From: CBDDHT01 sp965228615
GTDB lineage: Bacteria; Pseudomonadota; Alphaproteobacteria; Rhizobiales; Methyloligellaceae
Direction: 5' to 3'
DNA: 64,000 nt
Assembly (NCBI GenBank): GCA_965228615.1
Contig: CBDDHT010000001.1
Location: 310,001 to 374,000 of the forward strand
Positions 8,719 to 17,772 of this stretch are shown here, one piece after another; position 1 is the first letter of the stretch; every line of letters starts with the position of its first letter. The notes under the pieces are model-generated. The model had not been told where the DNA came from. It made no database searches and saw only the letters and a program-made list of their open reading frames with translations. The position numbers were made by a program, and so were the translations under genes.

Positions 8719-9693
8719 GTGAATAAACAGAGTAACTCTACGATGCTAACCCGTGCCGAACAGGCCTCCATTGATGAAATCCTCTCGTCGTGCGTCGGAG
8801 CATACTCCGTAAGGACCATCAAGGGCTACGCCTCCGACCTTCGAATCTTTGTTGGATGGTGCAAAGCAAGAGATCACTGTTGGCTTCCTGCGAAGCCAGT
8901 AAACATCGCAGCGTTCATCGACAATCAGGTCGCGCACTACTGCTTGTCGACCATTAAACGGAGGCTGTGTGCCATTGCCTTTGCACACCGCATGCGACAT
9001 CTGTCAGCGCCAACAGACACCTACATTGTTCACTTAGCGTTGCGACGCGCCGGTCGTAAGCGACTAAGCCGACCGAAGCAAGTTCTTGGCCTTACAAATG
9101 CTATCCGATCGGAGATGATTGCAGCCTGCCCCCCTACTCTTGCCGGAATTCGCGATGCTGCCCTGATCAACGTTGGCTACGATACCCTTTGCCGGAGCTC
9201 TGAGCTTGCGAAGATGCGGATAGAGCACCTGCGGCTCAAGGCCGAAGACAGTTCAAGCGTTATCATCCCGCGGGCGAAGTCGGACGCGCTTGGCGTGGGG
9301 CGGGTGGCGTTTCTGTCGTCGCAGACCACGGCGCTGCTAGTGCAATGGCTTGAAAGTGCAAATCTGCTCAGCGGGCCAATGTTTCGCGGCCTGCATCTCA
9401 GTCGTCCTTCCGATAGGCCTCTCGAGACATCTTCCATAAGGCGTCTCATCAAGCGCGCGGCGCTGCGGGCCGGTCTTGATCCAAGCATCGCGGCTAAACT
9501 GTCTGGCCACTCGATGCGTGTTGGAGCAGCCCAAGACATGATGAACGTTGGTTTCGACGCTCTCGCCATTATGCAGGCTGGTGGCTGGCAGACACCAGCT
9601 GTCGTACTTCGCTATGTCGAACACGCATCAACACTGACTCTACACAAACGGAGGTGGAATAGGCTCTTGGGGAACTGCGGATACCAACCCTAA
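8719..9693 (+). CDS. Tyrosine site-specific recombinase (integrase)
   Basis: A 324-residue protein with an N-terminal SAM-like core-binding domain (residues 15-95) and a catalytic domain. The expected residues are visible: Arg159 (YDTLCRSSELAKM), the HSMR box (His264, Arg267), Trp290 in the GGW position and nucleophile Tyr299 (LRYVEHAS). All essential positions are present, so the enzyme could be active. It is the only recombinase in the accessory stretch. It may move this island or a smaller cassette, but no attachment-site duplication was found. The start could also be the ATG at codon 9 (MLTRAEQ). Confidence 0.9.
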   Translation: MNKQSNSTMLTRAEQASIDEILSSCVGAYSVRTIKGYASDLRIFVGWCKARDHCWLPAKPVNIAAFIDNQVAHYCLSTIKRRLCAIAFAHRMRHLSAPTDTYIVHLALRRAGRKRLSRPKQVLGLTNAIRSEMIAACPPTLAGIRDAALINVGYDTLCRSSELAKMRIEHLRLKAEDSSSVIIPRAKSDALGVGRVAFLSSQTTALLVQWLESANLLSGPMFRGLHLSRPSDRPLETSSIRRLIKRAALRAGLDPSIAAKLSGHSMRVGAAQDMMNVGFDALAIMQAGGWQTPAVVLRYVEHASTLTLHKRRWNRLLGNCGYQP

Positions 9694-9698
9694 GAATA

Positions 9699-10130
9699 TC
9701 ATCGACACGTCGAAGGACGAAAGCGTTTGCTCCCTTCGCGACGGTCTGGCTGATCTCGTTGAGGTGAAGCTGGATGGTATGGGTGTTTTATTGCCATCAG
9801 CACTATGATAGCCGAGCCAGTGCTCTGCGCAGGACTGATCGCGCCGAATAGATCAGCGCATTGATAGCGCAAATCAACCGGTTGGCGCAAAAGCCTGTTC
9901 TTCTGACCCAGCCGCATCTCATCCTGCAACCACAGTTCTATCGGCAGATTTTTTGGCAGGTGGGCTATGTGCGCCCTGGCGGTGTTGCGCCGGAATTTTG
10001 CAGGCCTTGATGATCTTGCCGTTTGCCTTGGGATGATGAAACCGGGCACTCTTATGGGAAATACCAAAATCATGCGGGATCTCAGGGGTATAGCGCTCCG
10101 AAGTATTCTTCAATCACGACCCTAAAATCA
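9699..10130 (-). pseudogene. IS630-family transposase remnant
   Basis: Pieces of an IS630-type transposase are spread over three frames. They are an N-terminal segment with SARFHHPKA, the catalytic-region segment PIELWLQDEMRLGQKN followed by ADLFGAISPAQSTGSAIIV, and then HTIQLHLNEISQTVAKGANAFVL in the third frame. At least two frameshifts and missing ends make it inactive. It starts just after the recombinase stop, so it may mark an old insertion at the island edge. Confidence 0.7.
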
Positions 10131-10509
10131 ATCCGGCGCCGGACTAGCTATCCCTCAAGACCCCAGAGCCAGCCTCATTGAAGCGAATAAAGTAACTCGT
10201 ATTGTTTGACTGTCCTTGTCAACTATATGTCGGGCGGCTTCAAGCCTCATGCCGTCTTAGGCAGAGGCAAGCGATGATATCCAACGGCCCCATTTTTACT
10301 TTTCACTTATTTGGCAATCCGGCGAAGCTCGACGATATCGTAGTCGGGGTAGATCGCGAACGTTGCTGACATCGGAGCAACCTTCAATGCCAAATAGGCA
10401 ATCACAGCAAGACCAATTCGAGAATCCCCACAAGACTAAGACGCGACCTCCGTTGGAAAGACTGCACCAATGGATCTTGATGGCGCATAGTATGGTGGGG
10501 CGTTCCTGG
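10131..10509. other. Non-coding stretch between two IS remnants
   Basis: About 380 bp without a convincing open frame. It is flanked by IS630 fragments on both sides, and part may be degraded IS sequence that is no longer recognisable. Confidence 0.35.
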
Positions 10510-10638
10510 CCCTTACCAAACTATCGATGACCTTTGGGGGGGGCGCCGTTGTTTTCGAAACCTTCACGCTCGTCCAGTGTGGAAACTACTCCGCCGCCGC
10601 TGGATATGACTTGGCTTGATGGCGGAACACTTTGGCTG
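10510..10638 (+). pseudogene. IS630 transposase C-terminal fragment (repeat copy A)
   Basis: On the plus strand this reads into the family C-terminus ETFTLVQCGNYSAAAGYDLA with the stop at 10617-10619. The 129 bp match the complement of 19238-19367 at roughly 88% identity by eye, so both derive from the same IS. The first part is frameshifted relative to copy B by a G-run. Only the 3' end of the element remains. Confidence 0.7.
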
Positions 10639-10730
10639 CTTGGAAAATAATGATCCCTTCTGAGAATTTATAGACAAGCGAAATAATTGACGGCCAGAGA
10701 ATTGGCAACCGAAGTGTCAAGAATTCGGGA

Positions 10731-11714
10731 TCATGTATTAATATTTTCTTCATTGTTTTGCTTAAGCTCGATAATTTTCTGTCGAATTTGGAAAAAATAA
10801 AAATATTTCAATATGGCATAGGCAAATCCAGTGCGGCCATCCAGAAAACCCGCACGAACAAAATATGTATAAATAAAATATAATGGAGCAAACCACCATT
10901 TATATATATTTCGATATTTTATCTTTTGCCGTTTTGTTAGTTTTGGCCAATGTTCGGTATTCTTGCTCAATTCAAACCAGCGTCGGGCCTCCCAGGTGGA
11001 ATATTCATTATGGCGTGAAATGAAGTGATGTATTCCCCGATAATCTTTGTGTTCTATTGGCTCTCGAATTTGGGCTACTAGACCGCGTAATATCGGATGT
11101 TCATGCACTTCCATATCTAGATTACTCCACATCTGATCATCAATACGCTCATAAAATCCAAAGCCAAGCTTGATTAGCGCGAGTTTCCTCTGGGGCACTC
11201 CATATTTTAGTTTTTTCTTGCCAAAATAGTTGGTGTAATTCAGCCACCAGCCTACAATATCCGTACGGCGAAGTGCTGCTCTCAAAGATTTAACAAACTC
11301 GGCCGTCAAGAATTCGTCGGCGTCGAGAAATAAAACCCACTCAGTTGAGAATGTATAATTCTGCAACACCCAATTACGTTTTTTTGGATATCCGCCTGAC
11401 CATCTAAATGGAATTACCGTCGCACCCATCGATTTAGCAATTGATATTGTGTGATCCGTACTTCCAGAGTCTACAACAACAATGTCTTCAGCAATTTGAG
11501 CATGTTGAAGGCATTGTTTTAAATTAATCTCCTCATTCCTTGTAGGAATAACAATAGTGAGCGGGAGCTTGTCCAATATTATATCCTGTTGGTATGTCCT
11601 ATTTATTTGATCTTGTGAAGCTAGCTTTCTATAGGATTGTTGCAGAATAGCCGGGTTTGAATAAATCACAGTGACTGCGATCCCATTGTTTGTCCATCTC
11701 GGTGGGCTAGACAC
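10731..11714 (-). CDS. Glycosyltransferase family 2, WaaE/KdtX-like
   Basis: The GT-A domain starts at residue 50 (LPLTIVIPTRNEEINLKQCL). It shows VVVDSGSTDHT, the metal-binding FLDADEFL (DAD), and the long basic C-terminal region typical of the WaaE/KdtX branch (YPKKRNWVLQNY, GIHHFISRHNEYSTWEA). These enzymes transfer a hexose to LPS core or polysaccharide. The GTG at 11714 lies inside the adjacent IS5 remnant, so the first 46 residues may not be native. A TTG at 11576 with AGGA upstream is an alternative start just before the domain. The gene is AT-rich compared with the flanks. Confidence 0.85.
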   Translation of the reverse strand: MSSPPRWTNNGIAVTVIYSNPAILQQSYRKLASQDQINRTYQQDIILDKLPLTIVIPTRNEEINLKQCLQHAQIAEDIVVVDSGSTDHTISIAKSMGATVIPFRWSGGYPKKRNWVLQNYTFSTEWVLFLDADEFLTAEFVKSLRAALRRTDIVGWWLNYTNYFGKKKLKYGVPQRKLALIKLGFGFYERIDDQMWSNLDMEVHEHPILRGLVAQIREPIEHKDYRGIHHFISRHNEYSTWEARRWFELSKNTEHWPKLTKRQKIKYRNIYKWWFAPLYFIYTYFVRAGFLDGRTGFAYAILKYFYFFQIRQKIIELKQNNEENINT

Positions 11715-11949
11715 CGGACCTTAACCAATATGCGATGTTAACGGCAAGACTCAGGGTGACCATATAGTTTTGTGCGAGGCGGTCGTATCGGGTAGGTGGC
11801 TCATTTAGACCCGGAGCATCGACCAAACGATGGCCGGGCTTTGGCACGTGGATAATCCCGCCTTTGACCGGCTGGTCATTGAAAGGAAGAAGTGGCTCAA
11901 GCCGGCCAAAATGTGTATCCGTTAGCCAGAAATGATCGCGACTGGACAA
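11707..11949 (-). pseudogene. IS5-family transposase with internal deletion
   Basis: An 80-codon frame fuses the N-terminal region of an IS5-type transposase (DHFWLTDTHFGRLEPLLP, GIIHVPKPGHRLVDAPG) directly to the C-terminal end (TRYDRLAQNYMVTLSLAVNIAYWL). The catalytic centre is missing. It is an internally deleted, inactive copy. It ends inside the start of the glycosyltransferase gene and is bordered on the other side by the IS630 insertion at 11955. Confidence 0.75.
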
Positions 11950-11967
11950 CTCTAAAGCGTGTCGCGT

Positions 11968-12675
11968 TTAATCGGCCTCATATCCTGCTGCTTTGAAGTA
12001 GTTTTGGCATTCTGTTGGTGTGAAGAGGTCGCAGATCTGGCCAGCGGCATCACAAATGGCATCGAAGTTTCGCGCCGCCTGCTTGCGCAACAAAGCCTTG
12101 AGCTTGGAATAGGCCATCTCGATTGGGTTGAGATCGGGTGAGTAGGCCGGCAGGAAGAGCAGCCAGGCGCAACGGGGTCTGATCAAGGCCTCCGCCCGTT
12201 CGCTCTTGTGGAAGGCGGCGTTGTCCAGAATGACCACGTCTCGTGGTGACAGAGTGGGCGCCAGCTGGGTTTCGACGTAGGTTTCGAAAATCTCCTTGTT
12301 CATAGGCCCATTGACGACCCAGGGCGCTGTCAGACCGTAGCACCGCAATCCGGCAATGAAGGTCTGCGTCTTCCAGGCACCGAACGGCGCATAGGTCCGG
12401 TAGCGCTCGCCACGTGGCGCCCAACCGGTTCGTTTGGTTAGCTTGGTGTTGGTCGAGGTTTCGTCGATAAACACAAGCCGCGGCAGCGCCCTTCCGAAGA
12501 ACGGGCGCCGATGGTGGATCCATAGGTCGCGGTCTCGGCGGATATCCAACCGTTTATGCTCTTCGGCCCAAAGGCTTTTTTTTATGGCTGAGACCCAGAC
12601 GGTGCAGCAGCCGTCCCATGGATGAGCGGTGTACCTCCACACCACGCTCATGCGCCAACTCGAGGCACAACTCAT
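11968..12675 (-). CDS. IS630 transposase, second frame (DDE catalytic part)
   Basis: This frame contains the catalytic core: Asp in LVFIDETSTNTKL, Asp in VVILDNAAFHKSE, Glu in YSPDLNPIEMAYSKLKALLRK, and the usual C-terminus FTPTECQNYFKAAGYEAD. It lacks its own plausible start. The join to the first frame at the A8 run requires a +1 shift, or loss of one A by transcriptional slippage. With the join, the full protein would be about 320 residues, normal for the family. Confidence 0.85.
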   Translation of the reverse strand: MSCASSWRMSVVWRYTAHPWDGCCTVWVSAIKKSLWAEEHKRLDIRRDRDLWIHHRRPFFGRALPRLVFIDETSTNTKLTKRTGWAPRGERYRTYAPFGAWKTQTFIAGLRCYGLTAPWVVNGPMNKEIFETYVETQLAPTLSPRDVVILDNAAFHKSERAEALIRPRCAWLLFLPAYSPDLNPIEMAYSKLKALLRKQAARNFDAICDAAGQICDLFTPTECQNYFKAAGYEAD

Positions 12676-12934
12676 CCAATGTCAGATCGCCATTCTCACG
12701 CATCCGGCAGCGAACCGATTCCGCATGACCGTTCAGTTTTCCCCGACCCGGATTGCCCTGACGCTTGGCAGCAAGCGAACCCGTCTCCCGCTTCAGCATC
12801 ACCATGTTGTTGACGAACCGGGGAGACACTCGAAACCGCACCCCCGCTGAACGATGCGAGTTGCCCTCCTCAACATAGGCGACAACCCGTTTTCGTAGCT
12901 CAATCGGATGTGGCTTGCCCATCGTCATGCTCAT
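12554..12934 (-). CDS. IS630 transposase, first frame (DNA-binding part)
   Basis: A 126-residue frame with the N-terminal HTH region (PHPIELRKRVVAYVEEGNSHRSAGVRF) and a second HTH (GDLTLDELCLELAHERGVEVHRSSMGRLLHRLG). It ends soon after a run of eight A residues on the coding strand, where the second frame takes over. It gives the DNA-binding half of the transposase. The start may be ATG 12934 or 12922. Confidence 0.85.
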   Translation of the reverse strand: MSMTMGKPHPIELRKRVVAYVEEGNSHRSAGVRFRVSPRFVNNMVMLKRETGSLAAKRQGNPGRGKLNGHAESVRCRMRENGDLTLDELCLELAHERGVEVHRSSMGRLLHRLGLSHKKKPLGRRA

Positions 12935-13005
12935 TCCAACTGGAAAGTTGATCAGAACTCACGCGATTCGCATACTATGAATCTCATCTGCCGCGACACG
13001 CTCTA

Positions 13006-13792
13006 GCGAAAGCATTGAAGCGATCGGACGGAGCCAAGAGGAGGCGCCCGCCCTACGATACCGTGCTGATTTTCAAGATAATGGTTTTGCAAGCTCTGAA
13101 TAATCTTTCGGACGATCATGCAGAGTTCCAGATCCGAGACCGTCTGAGCCTCATGCGCTTTCTCGACCTTGGCCTAGAGGACACGGTACCTGACGCCAAG
13201 ACCATCTGGCTCTTCCGTGAGCATCTCACCGAGGCTCGTGCCATGGACGACCTGTTCGCCCGCTTCGACAAACACCTCACTAAATCTGGCTATATTGACA
13301 TGGGCGGTCAGATCATCGACGCAACAATCGTGGCGACTCCGAAGCAGCGCAATACTGACGGAGAGAAGGCCGACATCAAGGCGGGCAAAGTACTGCAAGC
13401 GTGGAAGGATAAGCTTGCCAAGCTACGCCAGAAAGGTCGGGATGCGCGCTGGACGGTCAAATACTCGAGGGCCAAACAGAAGCCGGATGGCTCAAAGCAC
13501 GCCATCGATATCGCCATTCCCGCATTTGGCTATAAGAACTTATGTCGGCATTTACCGTCGCCATGGGCTGATCCGGCAATGAAAGAACTCCAACGCATCA
13601 AGCTATGACGGGGCGCAGTTCCCGAAGCTATTGGACAAGGCCAATAACGGACGCCCCAAAGTGCACGCTTTTGTCGGGCATGTCTTTGCCCGTCAGAAAG
13701 GGCCGATGGCCCTCTACATCCGCAGCATCGGGATCGCACGCGCCAGCACCAGGATCGGCTTGGCCAATCTTGTTTACAACATGCAGCGCTAA
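13006..13792 (+). pseudogene. IS5-family transposase, broken
   Basis: The frame opens directly after the TA flank of the IS630 element (AKALKRSDGAKRRRPPYDTVL) and matches IS5-type transposases through QIRDRLSLMRFLDLGLEDTVPDAKTIWLFREHL and GGQIIDATIVATPKQRNTD. After FGYKN it loses frame, meets a stop, has a deletion of the central catalytic part, and ends with HVFARQKGPMALYIRS and IGLANLVYNMQR. The N-terminus is missing, apparently lost at the IS630 insertion. It is non-functional. Confidence 0.8.
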
Positions 13793-14043
13793 CTCTAGCT
13801 TGAAGGCCGGGCAGCAACAGTATGATGATCAAAGCCGCGGGAACAAGTGTCAATGGCCGGAAAGAGCATCAAAAACAGACCCAATCTGTGATCTCAGAAG
13901 CCGCCGCCACGACTATGATAAGGCCATCAAACCAAATCCGCGGTAATTAGAGGTGCCCGACTTGTTGGTGATCTTGATTTGGAAACCGTGAATCACAAGT
14001 CGATCGCAATGGGGCTCCCTTTTTTGCTTCCGCACCTGAGGCT

Positions 14044-15804
14044 CTACGTTTTAACGGGGGGGGATTTTGAAATGATAAAATTGCCGAGGCAAAGTACATC
14101 CATATCTGTGCGCCCAAAGCATTGTATTGCTTGTTCCGGCGTATCAACGACAGGCTCATTTTCATTGAAGCTTGTGTTCAGTATCATTCCAATTCCAGTT
14201 CGCCTCTTGAATGCAGAAATTAATCGGTAGTAGAGAGGGTTGGTCTCAGCATCAACGCTTTGTAGACGCCCAGTCCCGTCTACATGTGTGATAGCAGGCA
14301 GTCGCACACGCCATTCGGGCTTAATCCGGACTACGTGCATCATGAACGGTGAGTAAACATCTTGCTCAAAGTAGGTGCCTACATCCTCGCGCAACACGCT
14401 AGGAGCGAATGGGCGGAAAGATTCTCGGCGCTTGATCTTGGCGTTTATTGTGGTTTTCATTGTTGGAATTGTTGGATTCGCAAGAATAGAACGATTTCCG
14501 AGTGCTCGTGGGCCCCATTCACTCCGACCTTGGTACCAGCCAGTCACGAGACCGTCGGCGATGAAACTCGATGCGAGTTCAACTAGCTTTTCGATATCAT
14601 CGCATTCGGTTATATAGCCATCTGCTTGTTCTGCTGCACTCTGAAGTCTCGTTGTCGAGTATTCCGGACCCCAAAATGCATGCTCCATGTGGAAGCGTTC
14701 GCGACTACCAACTACATTGTGCCAACACCAATAGGCTGCGCCGAGGCATGTCCCGTCATCGGACGCAGCGGCTTGAATATATGGCTCATTGAAGGGTGTG
14801 TCGCGCAAAACTCTTGCGTTTGTAACGCCGTTGAGCGCACAACCACCTGCCAATGCTAACTGGGTTGTCGGCACCAGTTTGTGTAGCTTGTTGAGGCAAT
14901 GGATAGCAATTTGCTCGAAGCGCGCTTGCGTCGAGTGGGCGATATCCTTCTCGCGCCTGGTAATGAGATCAGAGCGCTGCCGAGGTGGTCCAATATGGTT
15001 AACTAGTTCGTCAGTGTAAAACCGTCCGATCACCGGTCTACCCTCAGCATCCAATCGTCCGCTTTCACCCCCCTCGTGCATACCAAAGAATTTTCTATTC
15101 AATTGAAACCATCCATCTGAATCGACACGGATCAGTTGTTGCATGAGATCAGCAAATCTATCCTCACCATACGGCGCGAGCCCCATAACCTTATACTCTT
15201 CGCCAAATTGGTCGAAGCCAATGAATTGGCAAAGTGCCGTATAGAAGAATCCAAGGCTATGAGGAAGAAGTACACGATTGAGAATTTCTATGTGAGCACC
15301 TTCGCAACGTGCCGCCATTGCGCTTGCGAAGTCTCCCGAAGCATCATATGAGAACGCTGCTGTCGTCGTCTCAAAAGGTGACAGGTAGTAGGCGCTTGCG
15401 ATATGCGCAAGATGATGTTCGACATGAACAGTCTGAAATTTGGATTTGGATGGATCCTCGTCACAGATGACGGAAAGACGTTCGAGCATTGAAGTTGTCT
15501 TGCGGCCACGTCTAAGATGCTCAATTGTCGCCGCATATCCTCTATATGGATTCTTGGCAACATAAGCCAACTTAGCGGTCACATTCGCCCGGGGATTCCT
15601 AGGTATTGCGACATGTGTAATATCGCGCAATCGAACACCGGAGTCCGCAAAGAGCCAGCGAATAGCATTCTCAGGGAAGCGCGATGTGTGCTTTTCTCGC
15701 GGTCCCAACCTTTCCTCAGCAACGGCTCCAACGAGCATGCCCTCAACAACTAAACAAGCTGAAGAGTCGGCGTGAAATGTATTGAGGCCAAGAATTATTG
15801 CCAT
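14044..15804 (-). CDS. NodU/CmcH-family O-carbamoyltransferase
   Basis: A 586-residue protein with the family plan. An N-terminal ASKHA-like domain begins MAIILGLNTFHADSSACLVVEG, with VHVEHHLAHIASAYYLSPF near residue 130 and the ALAGGCALNGVTNARV motif near 320. The C-terminal YrdC-like carbamoylation domain has GWYQGRSEWGPRALGNRSILA and ESFRPFAPSVL, and is followed by MILNTSFNENEPVV. The enzyme uses carbamoyl phosphate and ATP to carbamoylate a sugar hydroxyl. In this cluster the substrate is likely a residue of the polysaccharide or its lipid-linked unit. The length is normal and no defect is seen. It stands alone between IS remnants. Confidence 0.93.
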   Translation of the reverse strand: MAIILGLNTFHADSSACLVVEGMLVGAVAEERLGPREKHTSRFPENAIRWLFADSGVRLRDITHVAIPRNPRANVTAKLAYVAKNPYRGYAATIEHLRRGRKTTSMLERLSVICDEDPSKSKFQTVHVEHHLAHIASAYYLSPFETTTAAFSYDASGDFASAMAARCEGAHIEILNRVLLPHSLGFFYTALCQFIGFDQFGEEYKVMGLAPYGEDRFADLMQQLIRVDSDGWFQLNRKFFGMHEGGESGRLDAEGRPVIGRFYTDELVNHIGPPRQRSDLITRREKDIAHSTQARFEQIAIHCLNKLHKLVPTTQLALAGGCALNGVTNARVLRDTPFNEPYIQAAASDDGTCLGAAYWCWHNVVGSRERFHMEHAFWGPEYSTTRLQSAAEQADGYITECDDIEKLVELASSFIADGLVTGWYQGRSEWGPRALGNRSILANPTIPTMKTTINAKIKRRESFRPFAPSVLREDVGTYFEQDVYSPFMMHVVRIKPEWRVRLPAITHVDGTGRLQSVDAETNPLYYRLISAFKRRTGIGMILNTSFNENEPVVDTPEQAIQCFGRTDMDVLCLGNFIISKSPPVKT

Positions 15805-16287
15805 GAATGTCTCGCTTGTTAAGCCCGAACTGCTCTGTACGAAATGTTGCTAAAGCTAGAAATGGTTATCGGGTTTTTTGTTTCAGCTTATGAAGGAGTG
15901 GAATTAGTCTGAATCGTTCCACTTTCTTTGTCCAGCTCTGTTGGTTATCCGTTAAAGCGGTTGTCGGCAGTTGTAGATTAGAGATCTCCCGCAGGCCGTA
16001 GACCAAGGTTCTGACGCGATCGGATCATTAATGGGTGGCTACCCACGCTATGACCCGGTTGTACGGACCGGCTGTGTGATGCCACATAGAGCGGTGTAAG
16101 GAGTTCGGAATACGCAGCCATCCCGTGTTCCGGATTTGGTCTGGAAATCTCAACGCCCAATTGGGGGTGCGTTGGGTAGCACTTCAAAAGGACTCCGGTC
16201 ACATCGTCCAATGACCGCTGACACTGGTATTTGATACCTCGAGAATTCGTTTAAATTACAATGCGTAAAAAATCAATTAAAATCTTG
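15805..16287. other. Non-coding stretch with an IS3 end
   Basis: About 480 bp upstream of the carbamoyltransferase and downstream of the methyltransferase. The only recognised content is the 82-bp IS3-derived repeat at 16105-16186. The promoter of the carbamoyltransferase must lie in the left part, but no clear boxes were picked out. Confidence 0.4.
16105..16186 (+). repeat. IS3-end repeat, copy 1
   Basis: This 82-bp stretch matches 20995-21076 in the same orientation, without gaps and with only a few mismatches. In copy 2 it forms the C-terminal codons and downstream end of an IS3-family transposase, so copy 1 is a solitary IS3 end. Confidence 0.7.
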
Positions 16288-17322
16288 TTAAAATCCTGTG
16301 CGAATGTATAGACTATCTGCGACATATGTTAAAATTGGTAGTTTATTTGATAATTTCTTGATGTATTCTGATAAATTGATGACGATTCTCTTTCCGCGAG
16401 GCATAACAGGCAAATCTGCAGCCTGAAGCCCAAGCCCAAAATAACAATCCGCTGATATTTCTGTTTCTCCGAATATATCACGGAACATATTATTGAGTTT
16501 GATCGGGTTTCTGTACCTAACGTCAAACTCTTGAGGAGTCGCGAAGCCCCGTAGCAATTGTTGTTGTAGAGATCTTAAACCCCAAGAAGAAGCCATCTGC
16601 ACAAGCAATTTCCCATCTTTCTGCAATATTCGATTCAGTTCACGGAGTGACTTGATAGCATCATCGTTTGAAAAATGCTGCAAGACGCTGTACGAGAAGG
16701 CAGCGCCAAAAACGCTATCTCTAAATGGGATAAATCGGGCGTCAGCCACAACGCCAAAAAAAGGCAATCCAAATTTTTCTGTCAATCGCTTCGCAGCAAG
16801 TACTGCACCAAGGCTTGGATCCATGCCAATTGGAAAAAAACCTTTCCGCCCCGCTGCTATTGACCATCGGCCCCAGCTACATCCAACATCGAAAAACAGC
16901 TCACCATTACTAGAAGGCATTGGTAATTGGGGAATTGGATAAGTATCCAAACTACCGACCAAATGTTTGTAGAGGATGCCATTCGTCGCACCGACAAGGT
17001 GAGAAATGACCGGGTCGATTTCACCCGAACTGTGCGAGAGTCTGCTCCTAATCTCTTGCCGTTGGGTCTCGGTCAGGCTCAAAGTGTCGATAAACTGTTC
17101 ATCTTCGTTGGTGCCATTGGTGTGCTGGGCTGCAAGTCTTAATGAGTCCGAAGCAATTCCAATAGTTTGCATGACATCGCCTCGAAGCAAAATTGGAATT
17201 CCCTCTACAATAGAGAATTTATGACCAGAGTTGCAGCAAAGCTGGTCGCTTTGTTGTTGCAATTCTTGGCCATCATATGGGCAAGCTAGTATCGAGAGTA
17301 GAATTGGCGGTAATTTGTGCAT
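16288..17322 (-). CDS. SAM-dependent methyltransferase with Trm112-like zinc ribbon
   Basis: Residues 1-50 resemble the Trm112/UPF0434 knuckle (ILACPYDGQELQQQSDQLCCNSGHKFSIVEGIPILL), with cysteines that could bind zinc. Residues about 145-260 form a class I methyltransferase: LFFDVGCSWGRWSIAAGRKG (SAM-binding glycine motif), GMDPS (acidic loop), FIPFRDSVFGAAFSYSVLQHF and LNRILQKDGKLLVQM. This fusion is common in polysaccharide clusters and probably methylates a sugar, but the acceptor is not readable. The last 80 residues are basic and partly hydrophobic. It is AT-rich, like the rest of the island. Confidence 0.88.
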   Translation of the reverse strand: MHKLPPILLSILACPYDGQELQQQSDQLCCNSGHKFSIVEGIPILLRGDVMQTIGIASDSLRLAAQHTNGTNEDEQFIDTLSLTETQRQEIRSRLSHSSGEIDPVISHLVGATNGILYKHLVGSLDTYPIPQLPMPSSNGELFFDVGCSWGRWSIAAGRKGFFPIGMDPSLGAVLAAKRLTEKFGLPFFGVVADARFIPFRDSVFGAAFSYSVLQHFSNDDAIKSLRELNRILQKDGKLLVQMASSWGLRSLQQQLLRGFATPQEFDVRYRNPIKLNNMFRDIFGETEISADCYFGLGLQAADLPVMPRGKRIVINLSEYIKKLSNKLPILTYVADSLYIRTGF

Positions 17323-17772
17323 GCTAAACGAAAGTCCTGTTCTTGCTGAGTGTAGTGAAATTAAAGCTGATGATCAGCCTATATTGAAGTGAAAATCTAG
17401 AATGGACTTGTAATTTCAGCAAACACCAAAAATTGTTTTGCATGGTGCTTCACAACCAAAATCGTCAAATACCCGACTGTCGAATGGTATTTTTTTTCTT
17501 GCTCTTGCCCCTTCTTCACAGAATTGCTTCGGCGAAAAAATCGGCCGTGCTAAAGGTCAGCAGTGCACGCAATCCGTTTTCAGACGAATTGTAGATTTGC
17601 TCCAACAGCAAGACCGCGGCGAAAAACCGGTTCTGAGTCCCCGACCGTCAGAAGTCCGACTGCTAGAACGGTGCAAAAACATGGCGACTGACCGGCTAAA
17701 TTGAGATGACCAACGAGATAATTCAACCGAATCACCTTAGTCCAAACAGAGGACAAATCAGAAATGTCGATC
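17323..17772. other. Non-coding stretch
   Basis: About 450 bp between the methyltransferase and the next glycosyltransferase. No protein-like frame, IS remnant or strong hairpin was recognised. Confidence 0.35.

Larger units (their letters stand above)
11955..13003 (-). mobile_element. IS630-family insertion sequence, nearly complete
   Basis: A 1,049-bp element with terminal inverted repeats. The left end reads AAGCGTGTCGCG and the complement of the right end GAGCGTGTCGCG, each preceded by TA, the target that IS630 elements duplicate. It carries one transposase split over two frames. It lies against the IS5 copy that continues at 13006. Ends and catalytic residues are intact, so it may be the one recently active element of the window. 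Confidence 0.85.
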
